A stretch of 64,000 bases of DNA from positions 1,798,001 to 1,862,000 of the forward strand of contig NZ_JAXCHP010000001.1 of the NCBI RefSeq assembly GCF_035984545.1. The letters are read 5' to 3'. This document shows positions 55,441-63,449 of the stretch, one piece after another. The notes beneath the pieces are model-generated. The model did not search any database. It saw nothing but the letters and a program-made list of their open reading frames with translations, and had not been told where the DNA came from. Source of the DNA: Cryobacterium sp. GrIS_2_6. Lineage in GTDB: Bacteria > Actinomycetota > Actinomycetes > Actinomycetales > Microbacteriaceae. Positions within the stretch are counted from its first letter, which is position 1, and each line of letters opens with the position of its first letter. The position numbers were made by a program, and so were the translations under genes.

Positions 55441-55902
55441 ATGAAAACCAGCACGTGGGCCACATTCACTGCCTGGTGCCGTCAGAGACCGTTCGTCGGT
55501 GGCATCCTCGTCGTGCTGGCCGGAGTGGAGATGTTCTTCTCCGGCCAGCTCGACGTCGGCACGATCCACGTGCAGGTCGGGATCGAAGGCATGCAGGCGA
55601 TGATCATCCCGATCATCGTGGTGCTGCTCGGTATCCTCGCGATCGCGATGCCCACGCACCGGATCTTCTACGGGGTGATCACACTGGTGTTCTCGATCTA
55701 TTCGCTGGTCGGCGTCAACCTCGGCGGATTCTTCATCGGGATGGTCCTGAGTGCGATCGGCGGCATTCTGGTCGTCGCCTGGATGCCGAAGCCGGCCAGG
55801 GCGGGAACCGCCGTCGCGGTGTTTGCGAGCCCGTTCGAGGAGCCCGACATCCAGTTGGGTGAGCTCTTCGAAGAACGCTCGCGTCCGCGGCGTGCCCTGT
55901 GA
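55441..55902 (+). CDS. DUF6114 family integral membrane protein
   Basis: 153-aa protein with four helices: FVGGILVVLAGVEMFFSG, AMIIPIIVVLLGILAIAMP, IFYGVITLVFSIYSLVGV, GGFFIGMVLSAIGGILVVAWMP, and a charged C-terminal tail. Always near a DUF6230 gene in the actinobacteria I know, suggesting a membrane partner. GGAGGAG five bases before the ATG. 32 bp after the DUF6230 stop; the next gene overlaps by 1 bp. Confidence 0.85.
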   Translation: MKTSTWATFTAWCRQRPFVGGILVVLAGVEMFFSGQLDVGTIHVQVGIEGMQAMIIPIIVVLLGILAIAMPTHRIFYGVITLVFSIYSLVGVNLGGFFIGMVLSAIGGILVVAWMPKPARAGTAVAVFASPFEEPDIQLGELFEERSRPRRAL

Positions 55903-56669
55903 TGCGCGGCCGCGGGCGCACCCGCGATCTGCGACCGCGCGTCGTCGGCGTCTGGCTCGTGCTGTCGATGTCGGCGATCGGGGCGGCGGCGATGCCGGCT
56001 CCGGGTCAGGTCGTGCCGTGCGATCTGCTCCTCGTGGGCTGCGGTGTCCCGACGCCGACCCCGAGCACGACGGCTGATCCAACCGTGGCGGATGCGACCC
56101 CCACCACCGTCCCGACAGCTCCGGTCGATCCAACTCCTGTCGATCCGGCTCCGGTCGTTGTCCCGATCCAGGTCCCCCTCACCGGGCCGACCGCGGGCGT
56201 TACGGCTCCGGGCCCGAACACCGCGGCCGCGGCGGCGGTTGCCGCCGTGCCAGACCCGAACGCACCCGTGTTCGGCAACCCGGCGGCACAACTCGGCGCA
56301 TCCTCGATGACCATCACCGGGCACGCCTCAGTGACGGTCGTGACTGCGTCCAACGCCGACGGCACCACCGTGCCCGTGCTCAGGATCGTGGCCGATGACA
56401 TTATTCTGACGGACGCCGTCATCGACGTGCGGTCGACATCCGGCTCCGGCCTCGTCACGAGCTCCCCGCGGATGGAATTGCACGGCAACGTGCAGGTCTA
56501 CCTGGACTCGATCACCGCGACCCTGCCCGACGGGACCAGCGTCAGCTTCGGAGCAGCCACTCCCCCGCCGGGCGGGCTACCGTCGACACTCGGCTCCGTG
56601 ACGCTCGGGCTCGTGGGGACCATGGCGGATTCCATCGGCTACAGCCAGGTGCATCAGAGCGTGAGCTGA
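55902..56669 (+). CDS. Secreted Pro/Thr-rich protein of the DUF6230-DUF6114 operon
   Basis: 255-aa exported protein, no known domain. N-terminal RPRVVGVWLVLSMSAIGAAAMPAPGQ is a signal sequence, then Cys48-Cys54-like (VPCDLLLVGCGVP), a 70-residue Pro/Thr/Val linker, and a beta-rich C-terminal part (SSMTITGHASVTVVTASNADG; VLRIVADDIILTDAVIDVRS). Its ATG overlaps the DUF6114 stop (TGATG, coupled). Location says it belongs to the same envelope system. Confidence 0.7.
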   Translation: MRGRGRTRDLRPRVVGVWLVLSMSAIGAAAMPAPGQVVPCDLLLVGCGVPTPTPSTTADPTVADATPTTVPTAPVDPTPVDPAPVVVPIQVPLTGPTAGVTAPGPNTAAAAAVAAVPDPNAPVFGNPAAQLGASSMTITGHASVTVVTASNADGTTVPVLRIVADDIILTDAVIDVRSTSGSGLVTSSPRMELHGNVQVYLDSITATLPDGTSVSFGAATPPPGGLPSTLGSVTLGLVGTMADSIGYSQVHQSVS

Positions 56670-56682
56670 CAGCATGGCAGGA

Positions 56683-56716
56683 CGCGGGGCCGGTCGCTTC
56701 AGGCGACCGCCCCGCG
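56683..56716. terminator. Hairpin after the DUF6230 operon
   Basis: CGCGGGGCCGGTCGC and its inverse GCGACCGCCCCGCG form a 14-bp stem with a single bulged C and a 5-nt loop, 13 bp after the last stop codon of the operon. Terminator by position; no T tract. Confidence 0.55.
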
Positions 56717-56735
56717 CTGGCGGATCAGGCGCTCT

Positions 56736-56787
56736 CCCGGTGGTTCTTACGACGGCAGCGGGGATTCGTAGGCGCGCAACCACCGGG
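56736..56787. repeat. Inverted repeat upstream of a membrane-protein gene
   Basis: CCCGGTGGTT (56736-56745) is perfectly inverted at 56778-56787, bracketing a 32-nt loop rich in CGTA/TACG. It lies 60-110 bp before the GTG of the following gene; could be a leader structure or operator. Confidence 0.35.
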
Positions 56788-56847
56788 TCACGCCGACGCC
56801 GACTGCAGAGCGGATGCGGACATTAAGAGCGAAAAGGTCCCTACCGC

Positions 56848-57453
56848 GTGAGTTCCAAATCGTCCTATCGCCGGCCCGCCGACGCCGTTGCCGTGCTCGG
56901 TTACACGCTGTACAGGATGGCGACGATCCCGTCGGATGTGCCGGGCGCACTCACCGACGGCACGGTGACATACCGAGCCGAACTCGGCCTCATCGAACGC
57001 GAGATGTCCGTCCTCTCGTTCCTGGTCAGCATTCCGGCCTGCCTGATGCCGGTCGCGGCAGGCTTCCTCTTCCCCGGGTATCAGCTGAGTCGCGGCCAGT
57101 ATCACGGCCGGGAGACGACGTTCATGCGAGGCGGCTCGACCGTCGCGGTCTACCGGCCCCTCGCGCTCTGGGTGCATGCGCTGTGGCTCCTGCTCCCGTT
57201 GGCGGCCTGGGTCGCCCTGATCGCCGCGCCCGTGCGCAGTATGACGGCCGGGGGCTGGCCGGACGGGTTGCGCGGCGACCGGTCGACCGCGGTCTGGCTC
57301 TTCCTCGGCGGTTGCGGCGCGATCGCGGGCGGCCTCCTTGCGACCATGCTCGCCTCCCTGATCAAGAAGTCGTTCTACCTGCCCTGGGTGTGGGTCCCTC
57401 CCGAAGCGGCCTGTGGAGGCGAACCGCTCGGCGCCGGAGAGTCCCAGAGCTGA
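56848..57453 (+). CDS. Hypothetical membrane protein
   Basis: 201-aa protein with three or four hydrophobic segments (VLSFLVSIPACLMPVAAGFLF; ALWVHALWLLLPLAAWVALIAAP; TAVWLFLGGCGAIAGGLLATMLASLI). GTG start and weak ribosome site. No family recognised. Independent of the upstream operon, separated by a terminator-like hairpin; faces an MFS gene with 27 bp between stops. Confidence 0.65.
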   Translation: MSSKSSYRRPADAVAVLGYTLYRMATIPSDVPGALTDGTVTYRAELGLIEREMSVLSFLVSIPACLMPVAAGFLFPGYQLSRGQYHGRETTFMRGGSTVAVYRPLALWVHALWLLLPLAAWVALIAAPVRSMTAGGWPDGLRGDRSTAVWLFLGGCGAIAGGLLATMLASLIKKSFYLPWVWVPPEAACGGEPLGAGESQS

Positions 57454-57480
57454 AGTCTCGCCCCTGGCCTCGACCGGCAG

Positions 57481-58767
57481 TCAGTGCGCCTCGGGTTCCT
57501 GCGGCGCGGCATCCGCCCGCAGGGTGCTGATGGTGTCGGCCGGATCGCGCTGGCGCCGGCTGGCGAACAAGAACGGGATGCCGATCAGCTCAATGAGGCC
57601 GCCGATCACGAGCGACGTTCCGGAGCCCCAGAGGTCGGCGGCGCGGCCGAGTGTCGGCTGGATGAAGACCCCGCCGAGGCTGCCGAACAGTGAGTCGAAC
57701 GACAGCACCGTCGCGCGCTGCTTCGACGGGATCATGTCATTGAGGTAGGCCTGCCGCACCGGGCCGGCGACGGCGAACACGAACCCCCAGAGCACCAGCA
57801 GCACGATCGCGAGCCAGAAGAGGCTGGTGAGCCCGAGAGCGATGAGCACGACGATGCTCGCGACGGATGCCGCGATCACCGTGGTCGTCCGCCGGCGGAA
57901 CACTCCCCGGATACGCGGGGCCAGCACCCCGCCCGCAACCTGCGCGAGCGAGAGCACGGCCGCGGCGAGACCGGCGATCGAGTACGCGGACGGGTCGCCG
58001 GAGAGCACCAGCAGGTAGGGCTGCAGGGCGTAGAACGCGTAGACCCCGACCCCGGAGGCGAAGGGCGCGGACAGGATCACCCATCGGACGGAGCGCCTCC
58101 GCAGGCCGTGCTCGATCGACTCGGCGAGAACGGTCCTGGTCGCCTTCACCGGCCCCTGGGATCGGTCCGGAGTGAATCCGAGGTCCTTCATCACGACCGC
58201 CGCGAAAACGAGCATCACGATGAGCATCCCGGCGCGCAGCAGGAAAGGGACGCCGAGATTGGTTGCCTGGGCGATCACGCCGCCCAGGACCGACCCGGCG
58301 AACATCGCGACGCCGGTCACGACGAGTCCCCTGGCGAATACCGCCTCGAGGCCGTCGGTGTACCCGCTGAAGGTCAGCGCATCGACGAGCCAGGCATCCA
58401 CCGCACCGGTGAAGAACGTGAAGCCGAGCCCGAGCAGCACAGACACGAGCGCCCACCAGCCGAAGGCCGCGTGCCAGAGCCAGAGCAACCAGTACAGCGC
58501 GGTGGCGACCGAGAGCGTGATCGTGCCCAGCAGGTAGGACGCCTTCCGCCCGACCGTGTCCGCGACGACTCCGGTCGGGATCTCGAAGAGCACCATCCCG
58601 GCGGTGAAGAATCCGTTCGCGGCGAAGGCCTCGAAGTTCGACAGGCCGGCGTCGAGCAGGAACAGCGTGTTGATGCCCCAGATGAAAGACGCGGCCAGGG
58701 TGTTGCCGAGCAGGAGGATCAGATAGATCCTCTGCACGCGCCGCGCCGCGGGGTTCATGGCCGACAT
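57481..58767 (-). CDS. MFS transporter
   Basis: 428-aa 12-helix permease. First helix region VQRIYLILLLGNTLAASFIWGINTLFLLDAG, motif A-like FEIPTGVVADTVGRKASYLLG, VDAWLVDALTFSGYTDGLEAVFARG between TM4-5, and VRQAYLNDMIPSKQRATVLSFDSLFGSLGGVFIQP between TM10-11. Resembles quinolone/sugar-phosphate-like 12-TM exporters; substrate unknown. GGAGGAACC before the ATG. The stop-less 3' end of the PspA gene runs through it in another frame. Confidence 0.87.
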   Translation of the reverse strand: MSAMNPAARRVQRIYLILLLGNTLAASFIWGINTLFLLDAGLSNFEAFAANGFFTAGMVLFEIPTGVVADTVGRKASYLLGTITLSVATALYWLLWLWHAAFGWWALVSVLLGLGFTFFTGAVDAWLVDALTFSGYTDGLEAVFARGLVVTGVAMFAGSVLGGVIAQATNLGVPFLLRAGMLIVMLVFAAVVMKDLGFTPDRSQGPVKATRTVLAESIEHGLRRRSVRWVILSAPFASGVGVYAFYALQPYLLVLSGDPSAYSIAGLAAAVLSLAQVAGGVLAPRIRGVFRRRTTTVIAASVASIVVLIALGLTSLFWLAIVLLVLWGFVFAVAGPVRQAYLNDMIPSKQRATVLSFDSLFGSLGGVFIQPTLGRAADLWGSGTSLVIGGLIELIGIPFLFASRRQRDPADTISTLRADAAPQEPEAH

Positions 58768-58785
58768 GGTTCCTCCGGTTCTGCC

Positions 58786-59419
58786 TCAGGGTCCGGGCGA
58801 GGTCCTCGTCCGCGGGCGCCGTGAGATCGTTCAGGACTCCTCGGGCGAGCAGTTCATCGGTCGCGGCAGCACGCGCCTGCACCTGCGCGACCCGGTCCCT
58901 GGCCCGATCGAGGTTGGCGCCGATATCACCCAGATTAGAACCGATGCCGGCCGCTGCCTCATTCGCCCGCGCCTGGGCCTCGGGAGCTGCATAGGTGGCC
59001 TTGAGAGTCTCCTTCTGGGTCCGGAACGCGGTCACCCGTTCGGAGAGTCGCCGCTCGTTGTCCTGCAACTGCACCTGCTGCCCTTCGAGCGAGGCGTATT
59101 GCTCACCAATGGCACCGACCTGGGTCTCGCGGTAGGAACGGCGTTCGAGAGCGGTCCGGGCGAGATCCTCGCGTCCCTGGTCCAAGGCCTCCCGGGCCTG
59201 GTCGGCCAACCGCTGGTACCGGGCTCCCATCTCCTGCCCCTGCAGCTCGATCCGTTTCTTCGCCGTCGTCACCTCGGCGAGTCCCTGCCGCACCTGCAGG
59301 AGCATCTTCAGCTGCTGCTCGTAGCTGTCGTCGAGAGCCTCGCCGGGGTTATCCAGCCGGTCGAGTGCACGCGAGGTCTTGCTCCGGAAGATGCTGCGAA
59401 GTCGAGATGAGGCGGTCAT
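58786..59419 (-). CDS. pspA: PspA/IM30-family protein, 3' end disrupted
   Basis: Residues 1-209 are a normal PspA/Vipp1 coiled coil: LRSIFRSKTSRALDRLDNPGEALDDSYEQQLKMLLQVRQGLAEVTTAKKRIELQ, then LERRSYRETQVGAIGEQYASLEGQQVQLQDNERRLSER. Such proteins bind membranes and protect them under stress. After AADELLARGVL-like sequence (ATDELLARGVLNDLTAPADEDL) no in-frame stop occurs; the frame runs to 57737 through the MFS gene. A stop is present one base out of frame at 58786-58788, used here as the likely true end. Confidence 0.75.
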
Positions 59420-59565
59420 GAGTCCTTCCTCCTGGTCACGTCACGGTGATCGTGCCCGTTAAGTTCGTGCAGCTCCCGGACTCCGGCGTCCAGGGCTTCG
59501 ACCTCGCGGTCGACCTCCGAACGCAGCGCCAGCAGGACATCATCGGTGAGGTCCACTCGATGGTC
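59416..59565 (-). CDS. Small coiled-coil-like ORF coupled to pspA
   Basis: About 50 aa from the GTG at 59563-59565: VDLTDDVLLALRSEVDREVEALDAGVRELHELNGHDHRDVTRRKDS. Mostly helical and charged. Its stop overlaps the pspA ATG (ATGA), the only strong evidence for coding. No Shine-Dalgarno seen at the GTG, and the frame is open to 59631, so start and reality are uncertain. Confidence 0.35.
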   Translation of the reverse strand, partial: DHRVDLTDDVLLALRSEVDREVEALDAGVRELHELNGHDHRDVTRRKDS

Positions 59566-59693
59566 GACGGCGCGCTCACGACACAGTGAACGCCCGGTAT
59601 CGCGACCAGGTTGCGCCCCCCGGATGACCACATCTGAACCGCACGCGGCCGGCCGACGGTAGACGGTCGGTGCGCCCCGAGCTGTCCTCGATA

Positions 59694-60545
59694 ATGGAGA
59701 GGGTGACTCACCTCCAGGAACCCGCCGATATCCGCCTGATCGTCTCGGACATGGACGGCACCCTCCTCGATGATTCCGGCCGGGTGCCCGACGACTTCTG
59801 GCCCGTGCTCGAGGCCCTGCTCCGCGTCGGAGTGACGTTCTCCCCTGCCAGCGGACGCCAGTACCAGACCCTGCGGGAAACCTTCGGCGAGCGCGAGGGC
59901 CTCGTGTTCATCGCCGAGAACGGCACGAACGTCGTTCGCGACGGCACGAGCATCGCACTGGAACCCGTCGTGTTGTCCGTCATCCCCGCCATCGTCGAGT
60001 GGGTGCGCACCGCAGCCGCCACGGGCTCCGACGTGGGCATCGTCGTGTGCGGGGTGCGAACGGCGTATATCGAGCGCACCGACGCCGAGTACTTCGCCAA
60101 GGTCAAGCCGTACTACGAGGCCCTCTCGATCGTCGACGATGTCCTCGCCGCGTCCTCCGACGATGAGGTGGTGAAACTCGCGATCTACGACTTCGCCTCG
60201 GCGGAAGCGCACACCGGGCCGTCCCTGCGCGGCCTCGGACTCGAAGCCGATGTCGTGGTCTCGGGTGAGCACTGGGTCGACGTGATGCGTCCTGGGGTCA
60301 ACAAGGGGCGGGCGCTGATCCGCCTCCAGCACGAACTCGGGATCACCCGGGAGCAGACGATGGCGTTCGGCGACTACCTCAACGACGCCGAGATGCTCGA
60401 CGCCGCCGGAGAGTCCTATGCGATGGCCAACGCGCATCCGAGCATCCGTGCACGCGCCCGCCACCTCGCTCCTTCGAACGACCATGACGGTGTCGTCACC
60501 AGCATCCTCGCCGCCTTCCCCGGCCTGTTGCAGGGCGCCCGTTGA
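59694..60545 (+). CDS. HAD hydrolase, Cof-type phosphatase
   Basis: 283-aa HAD-IIB phosphatase. Nucleophile Asp in IVSDMDGTLLDD, motif II in SPASGR, motif III Lys in GVNKGRAL, motif IV GDYLNDAEML. HVFIAENGTNVV is a Cof-type block. It would dephosphorylate sugar or nucleotide phosphates. The ATG at 59694 is chosen; GTG 59703 and the 59670 start are alternatives. Convergent with nothing; separated from the ALDH gene by 57 bp. Confidence 0.9.
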   Translation: MERVTHLQEPADIRLIVSDMDGTLLDDSGRVPDDFWPVLEALLRVGVTFSPASGRQYQTLRETFGEREGLVFIAENGTNVVRDGTSIALEPVVLSVIPAIVEWVRTAAATGSDVGIVVCGVRTAYIERTDAEYFAKVKPYYEALSIVDDVLAASSDDEVVKLAIYDFASAEAHTGPSLRGLGLEADVVVSGEHWVDVMRPGVNKGRALIRLQHELGITREQTMAFGDYLNDAEMLDAAGESYAMANAHPSIRARARHLAPSNDHDGVVTSILAAFPGLLQGAR

Positions 60546-60601
60546 GGTGACTCGCCCCGTGTCGGCTGGGCCCGATCGGGACCCGGCCGAAGCTCGAGCG
60601 A

Positions 60602-61972
60602 CTACTTCAGGATGCGGATGAGCTTGCGGTTGGCGAACTCCGCGATCCCGAAGCGTCCCAGTTCCCGGCCGAAGCCGGACCGCTTCACGCCGCCGAAGGG
60701 GAGCTCCGGGCTGTCCAGGAGCGACCCGTTGATGAAGACCATCCCGGCCTCGATCTGGTCGGCGACGCGCAGTGCCTGCTCCGGGTCGGTCGTGAAGAGG
60801 TAGGAACCGAGGCCGTAGGGGATGTCGTTGGCCACCTGCACCGCCTCCGCCTCGTCCTGCACGCGGTAGATCGCGGCCACCGGGCCGAAGAATTCTTCCC
60901 GGTAGGCGTCGCTCCGCGGGGAGACGCCGGTGATCACCGTCGGCGAGAAGAAGGCGCCGTCCCGCGTTCCCCTGGCAAGGACGGTGGCGCCCTGGGCCTC
61001 CGCCCGCTGGAGCTGTTCCTCGAGGTTTTCGGCGGCGCCGAGGGAGGAGAGCGGTCCCAGGGTCGTCTCGGGTGACGTCGGGTCGGCCGGCACGTTGGCG
61101 GTGATCTTGGCGGTGAAGCTCTCGGTGAAGGCGTCGAAGAGGCCGTCGATGACGATGAAACGCTTGGCCGCGTTGCAGGACTGCCCGGAGTTGTCCAGCC
61201 GGGCCGCGACAGCGGCGTCGACGGCTTCCTCGAGGTCGTCCGTGCTGAGCACGATGAACGGGTCGGATCCGCCCAGTTCGAGCACAACCTTCTTGAGGTT
61301 GCGGCCGGCGACCTCCGCGACGGCCGCACCTGCCCCCTCCGACCCGGTCAGGGAGACGCCGTGCACCCGGGGGTCGGCGATGATGTCGGAGATCTGGGCG
61401 TTGGACGCGTAGAGGTTCCGGTATGCGCCGGCGGGGAACCCGGCATCCGTGAAGATCTCTTCGATGGCGGCGGCGGATTCCGGGCACTGCGAGGCGTGCT
61501 TGAGCAGAATGGTGTTGCCGAGCACCAGGTTCGGGCCGGCGAAACGGGCGACCTGGTAGTAGGGGAAGTTCCACGGCATGATGCCCAGGAGAACGCCGAG
61601 GGACGCGCTGCGCATGAACGCGGTGCCCTCGCCGCCCAGCAGTTCGATCGGCTCGTCGGCGAGGAAGGCCTCGCCATGAGTCGCGTAGTAGGAGTAGATG
61701 TCGGCGGAGAAGTCGATCTCACCGAGGGCCTGCTCGACGGGCTTGCCCATTTCGCGCACGATGAGCTCGGCCAGGTGCTCGCGACGCTCGGTGTGCAGGT
61801 CGGCGACGCGCTGCATGAGTGCCGCCCGCTCCGCGACGGATGTGCGGCGCGAGAACTCCGTGTGGGCGCGGTCCGCCACGCCGATCGCCTCCACAACCTC
61901 GTCGTCGGTCGCCAGCGTGAAACTGGGGCCGCTCGTCCCCGTGGCGGGGTTGGTGACAACGTACTTGTTCAT
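60602..61972 (-). CDS. NAD(P)-dependent aldehyde dehydrogenase, succinate-semialdehyde type
   Basis: 456-aa ALDH. Glu base in KKVVLELGGSDPFIV, nucleophile Cys in NSGQSCNAAKRFIV, cofactor loop MPWNFPYYQVARFAGPNLVLGN, and C-terminal PFGGVKRSGFGRELGRFGI. Sequence closest in feel to GabD-like succinate-semialdehyde dehydrogenases without the extra N-terminal segment. The ATG at 61972 begins the family N-terminus (MNKYVVTNPATGT). No gabT adjacent, so substrate uncertain. Confidence 0.9.
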   Translation of the reverse strand: MNKYVVTNPATGTSGPSFTLATDDEVVEAIGVADRAHTEFSRRTSVAERAALMQRVADLHTERREHLAELIVREMGKPVEQALGEIDFSADIYSYYATHGEAFLADEPIELLGGEGTAFMRSASLGVLLGIMPWNFPYYQVARFAGPNLVLGNTILLKHASQCPESAAAIEEIFTDAGFPAGAYRNLYASNAQISDIIADPRVHGVSLTGSEGAGAAVAEVAGRNLKKVVLELGGSDPFIVLSTDDLEEAVDAAVAARLDNSGQSCNAAKRFIVIDGLFDAFTESFTAKITANVPADPTSPETTLGPLSSLGAAENLEEQLQRAEAQGATVLARGTRDGAFFSPTVITGVSPRSDAYREEFFGPVAAIYRVQDEAEAVQVANDIPYGLGSYLFTTDPEQALRVADQIEAGMVFINGSLLDSPELPFGGVKRSGFGRELGRFGIAEFANRKLIRILK

Positions 61973-62096
61973 GAATTTCTCCCTGGGTGTCCTCGTTAAC
62001 GCCGAACGCACTCGCAGCATACCTGTCCGAGCGGCACGCACGCGGCCGGGCTATTCTGTCATTTTCATTCCGACGATTCTTTGAAGGAGATCCTTC

Positions 62097-62918
62097 TTGC
62101 CGTACTTCAGCACATCCGACGGAACCGAGATCTACTACACCGACCAGGGCGAAGGACAGCCGGTCCTCCTCAGCCACGGCTGGCCTCTCTCGTCCGACGC
62201 CTGGCAGGTCGAGGTGAAACTGCTCGCGGACAACGGATACCGTGCCATCGCGCACGACCGTCGCGGGCACGGTCGCTCGGCGAAGACCTATACCGGTAAC
62301 GACATGGACACGTATGCCAGGGACCTGGCCGAACTCGTCGAGTCGCTCGACCTGCAGAACCTCGCCGTGATCGGTCACTCCACGGGCGGCGGCGAGGTGG
62401 TGCGCTATGCGGCGCAGCATGGGGTCGGCCGGGTAACCAAGGTGATCACCGCCGGCGCGGTGCCGCCGCTCATGGTGAGGACGGAGAGCAACCCCGACGG
62501 CCTTCCGATCGAGGTGTTCGACGGCATCCGTGCGGGTGTCCTGAGCGATTCGTCCCAGTTCTACATCGATCTCACCGGAGCGTTCTTCGGGGCGAACCGG
62601 CCCGGAAGCGCCGTTTCTGAGGGTGCCAAGCGCGAATTCTGGCGTCAGGGAATGCTGGTGAACCTCGCCGCGGCATACGACTGCGTCAAGGCCTTCTCGG
62701 AAACCGACTTCACCGCGGACCTCACGGCGCTCGAGGTGCCGATCTTCATCGCCCACGGAGACGACGACCAGATCGTTCCCATCAACGACGCAGCACTGAA
62801 GTCGATCGATCTGGTCAAGAACGGCACCCTCAAGGTCTATCCCGGCGCGCCGCACGGCATCTATGGCGACTACCAGGCAGAGCTCGACCAGGACATCCTC
62901 GCCTTCCTCGCGACCTAG
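62097..62918 (+). CDS. Alpha/beta hydrolase (non-heme chloroperoxidase-like)
   Basis: 273-aa alpha/beta hydrolase. Triad: Ser in AVIGHSTGGGEVVRYA, Asp in IAHGDDDQIVPI, His near the end in APHGIYGDY. DGTEIYYTDQGEGQPVLLSHGWPLSSDAWQ is the usual start of the chloroperoxidase/arylesterase group. Start is TTG at 62097 with AAGGAG seven bases upstream, the clearest non-ATG start in the window. Substrate unknown. Confidence 0.9.
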   Translation: MPYFSTSDGTEIYYTDQGEGQPVLLSHGWPLSSDAWQVEVKLLADNGYRAIAHDRRGHGRSAKTYTGNDMDTYARDLAELVESLDLQNLAVIGHSTGGGEVVRYAAQHGVGRVTKVITAGAVPPLMVRTESNPDGLPIEVFDGIRAGVLSDSSQFYIDLTGAFFGANRPGSAVSEGAKREFWRQGMLVNLAAAYDCVKAFSETDFTADLTALEVPIFIAHGDDDQIVPINDAALKSIDLVKNGTLKVYPGAPHGIYGDYQAELDQDILAFLAT

Positions 62919-62969
62919 GCCCCGCATGAACGGTGTGACCGGGCCTCAGCCGACGGATAGGCTCGGCTC

Positions 62970-63440
62970 GTGCCCGTCACCCTCGAACCCCTGTCCCCCA
63001 AACGTCTTCCGAAATGGCTGCGCCGCAGCGCGGAGGAGTACGCATCCGATCTGATCAGCCTCGGCCGTTCCCCGTCAGACGCTCATCGGCTCGCCACCCG
63101 GAGTCTGGGAAATTCCTTCCCCGGCGGACAACCGGCATCCGGTCAGTACGTGTTCGACGTGCACGACGGCCCTGGCCGCCCGGTCGGCTACCTCTGGATC
63201 GGCCGCGCCCAGGGTGAGGACGATTCGGATTGGTGGGTCTGGGACATCTCCATCAATGAGGACGAACGCGGCAAGGGGCTGGGCCGGGAGACCATGTTGC
63301 TCGCGGAACACTTCGCGAAGTCCCATGGCGCCCGGACCCTCGGCCTGAGCGTCTTCGGTTTCAATACGGTGGCGCGGCGGCTCTACGAGACGCTGGACTA
63401 TGAGACGACGTCGATCAAGATGAAGAAGACCCTCGACTGA
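62970..63440 (+). CDS. GNAT family N-acetyltransferase
   Basis: 156-aa GNAT. YLWIGRA then VWDISINEDERGKGLGRETMLLAEHFAKSHGA is the acetyl-CoA-binding R/Q-x-x-G-x-G/A loop (RGKGLG), followed by LGLSVFGFNTVARRLYETLDYETTS, the usual C-terminal strand-helix. GTG start. Substrate unknown; convergent with the pseudouridine synthase gene, 9 bp between stops. Confidence 0.87.
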   Translation: MPVTLEPLSPKRLPKWLRRSAEEYASDLISLGRSPSDAHRLATRSLGNSFPGGQPASGQYVFDVHDGPGRPVGYLWIGRAQGEDDSDWWVWDISINEDERGKGLGRETMLLAEHFAKSHGARTLGLSVFGFNTVARRLYETLDYETTSIKMKKTLD

Positions 63441-63449
63441 GTCGCCCAC

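Noticed and set aside
59436-61574. 712-codon minus-strand ORF across HAD and ALDH genes
   Set aside because: Spans two real genes in shadow frames with Arg-rich, low-information sequence.
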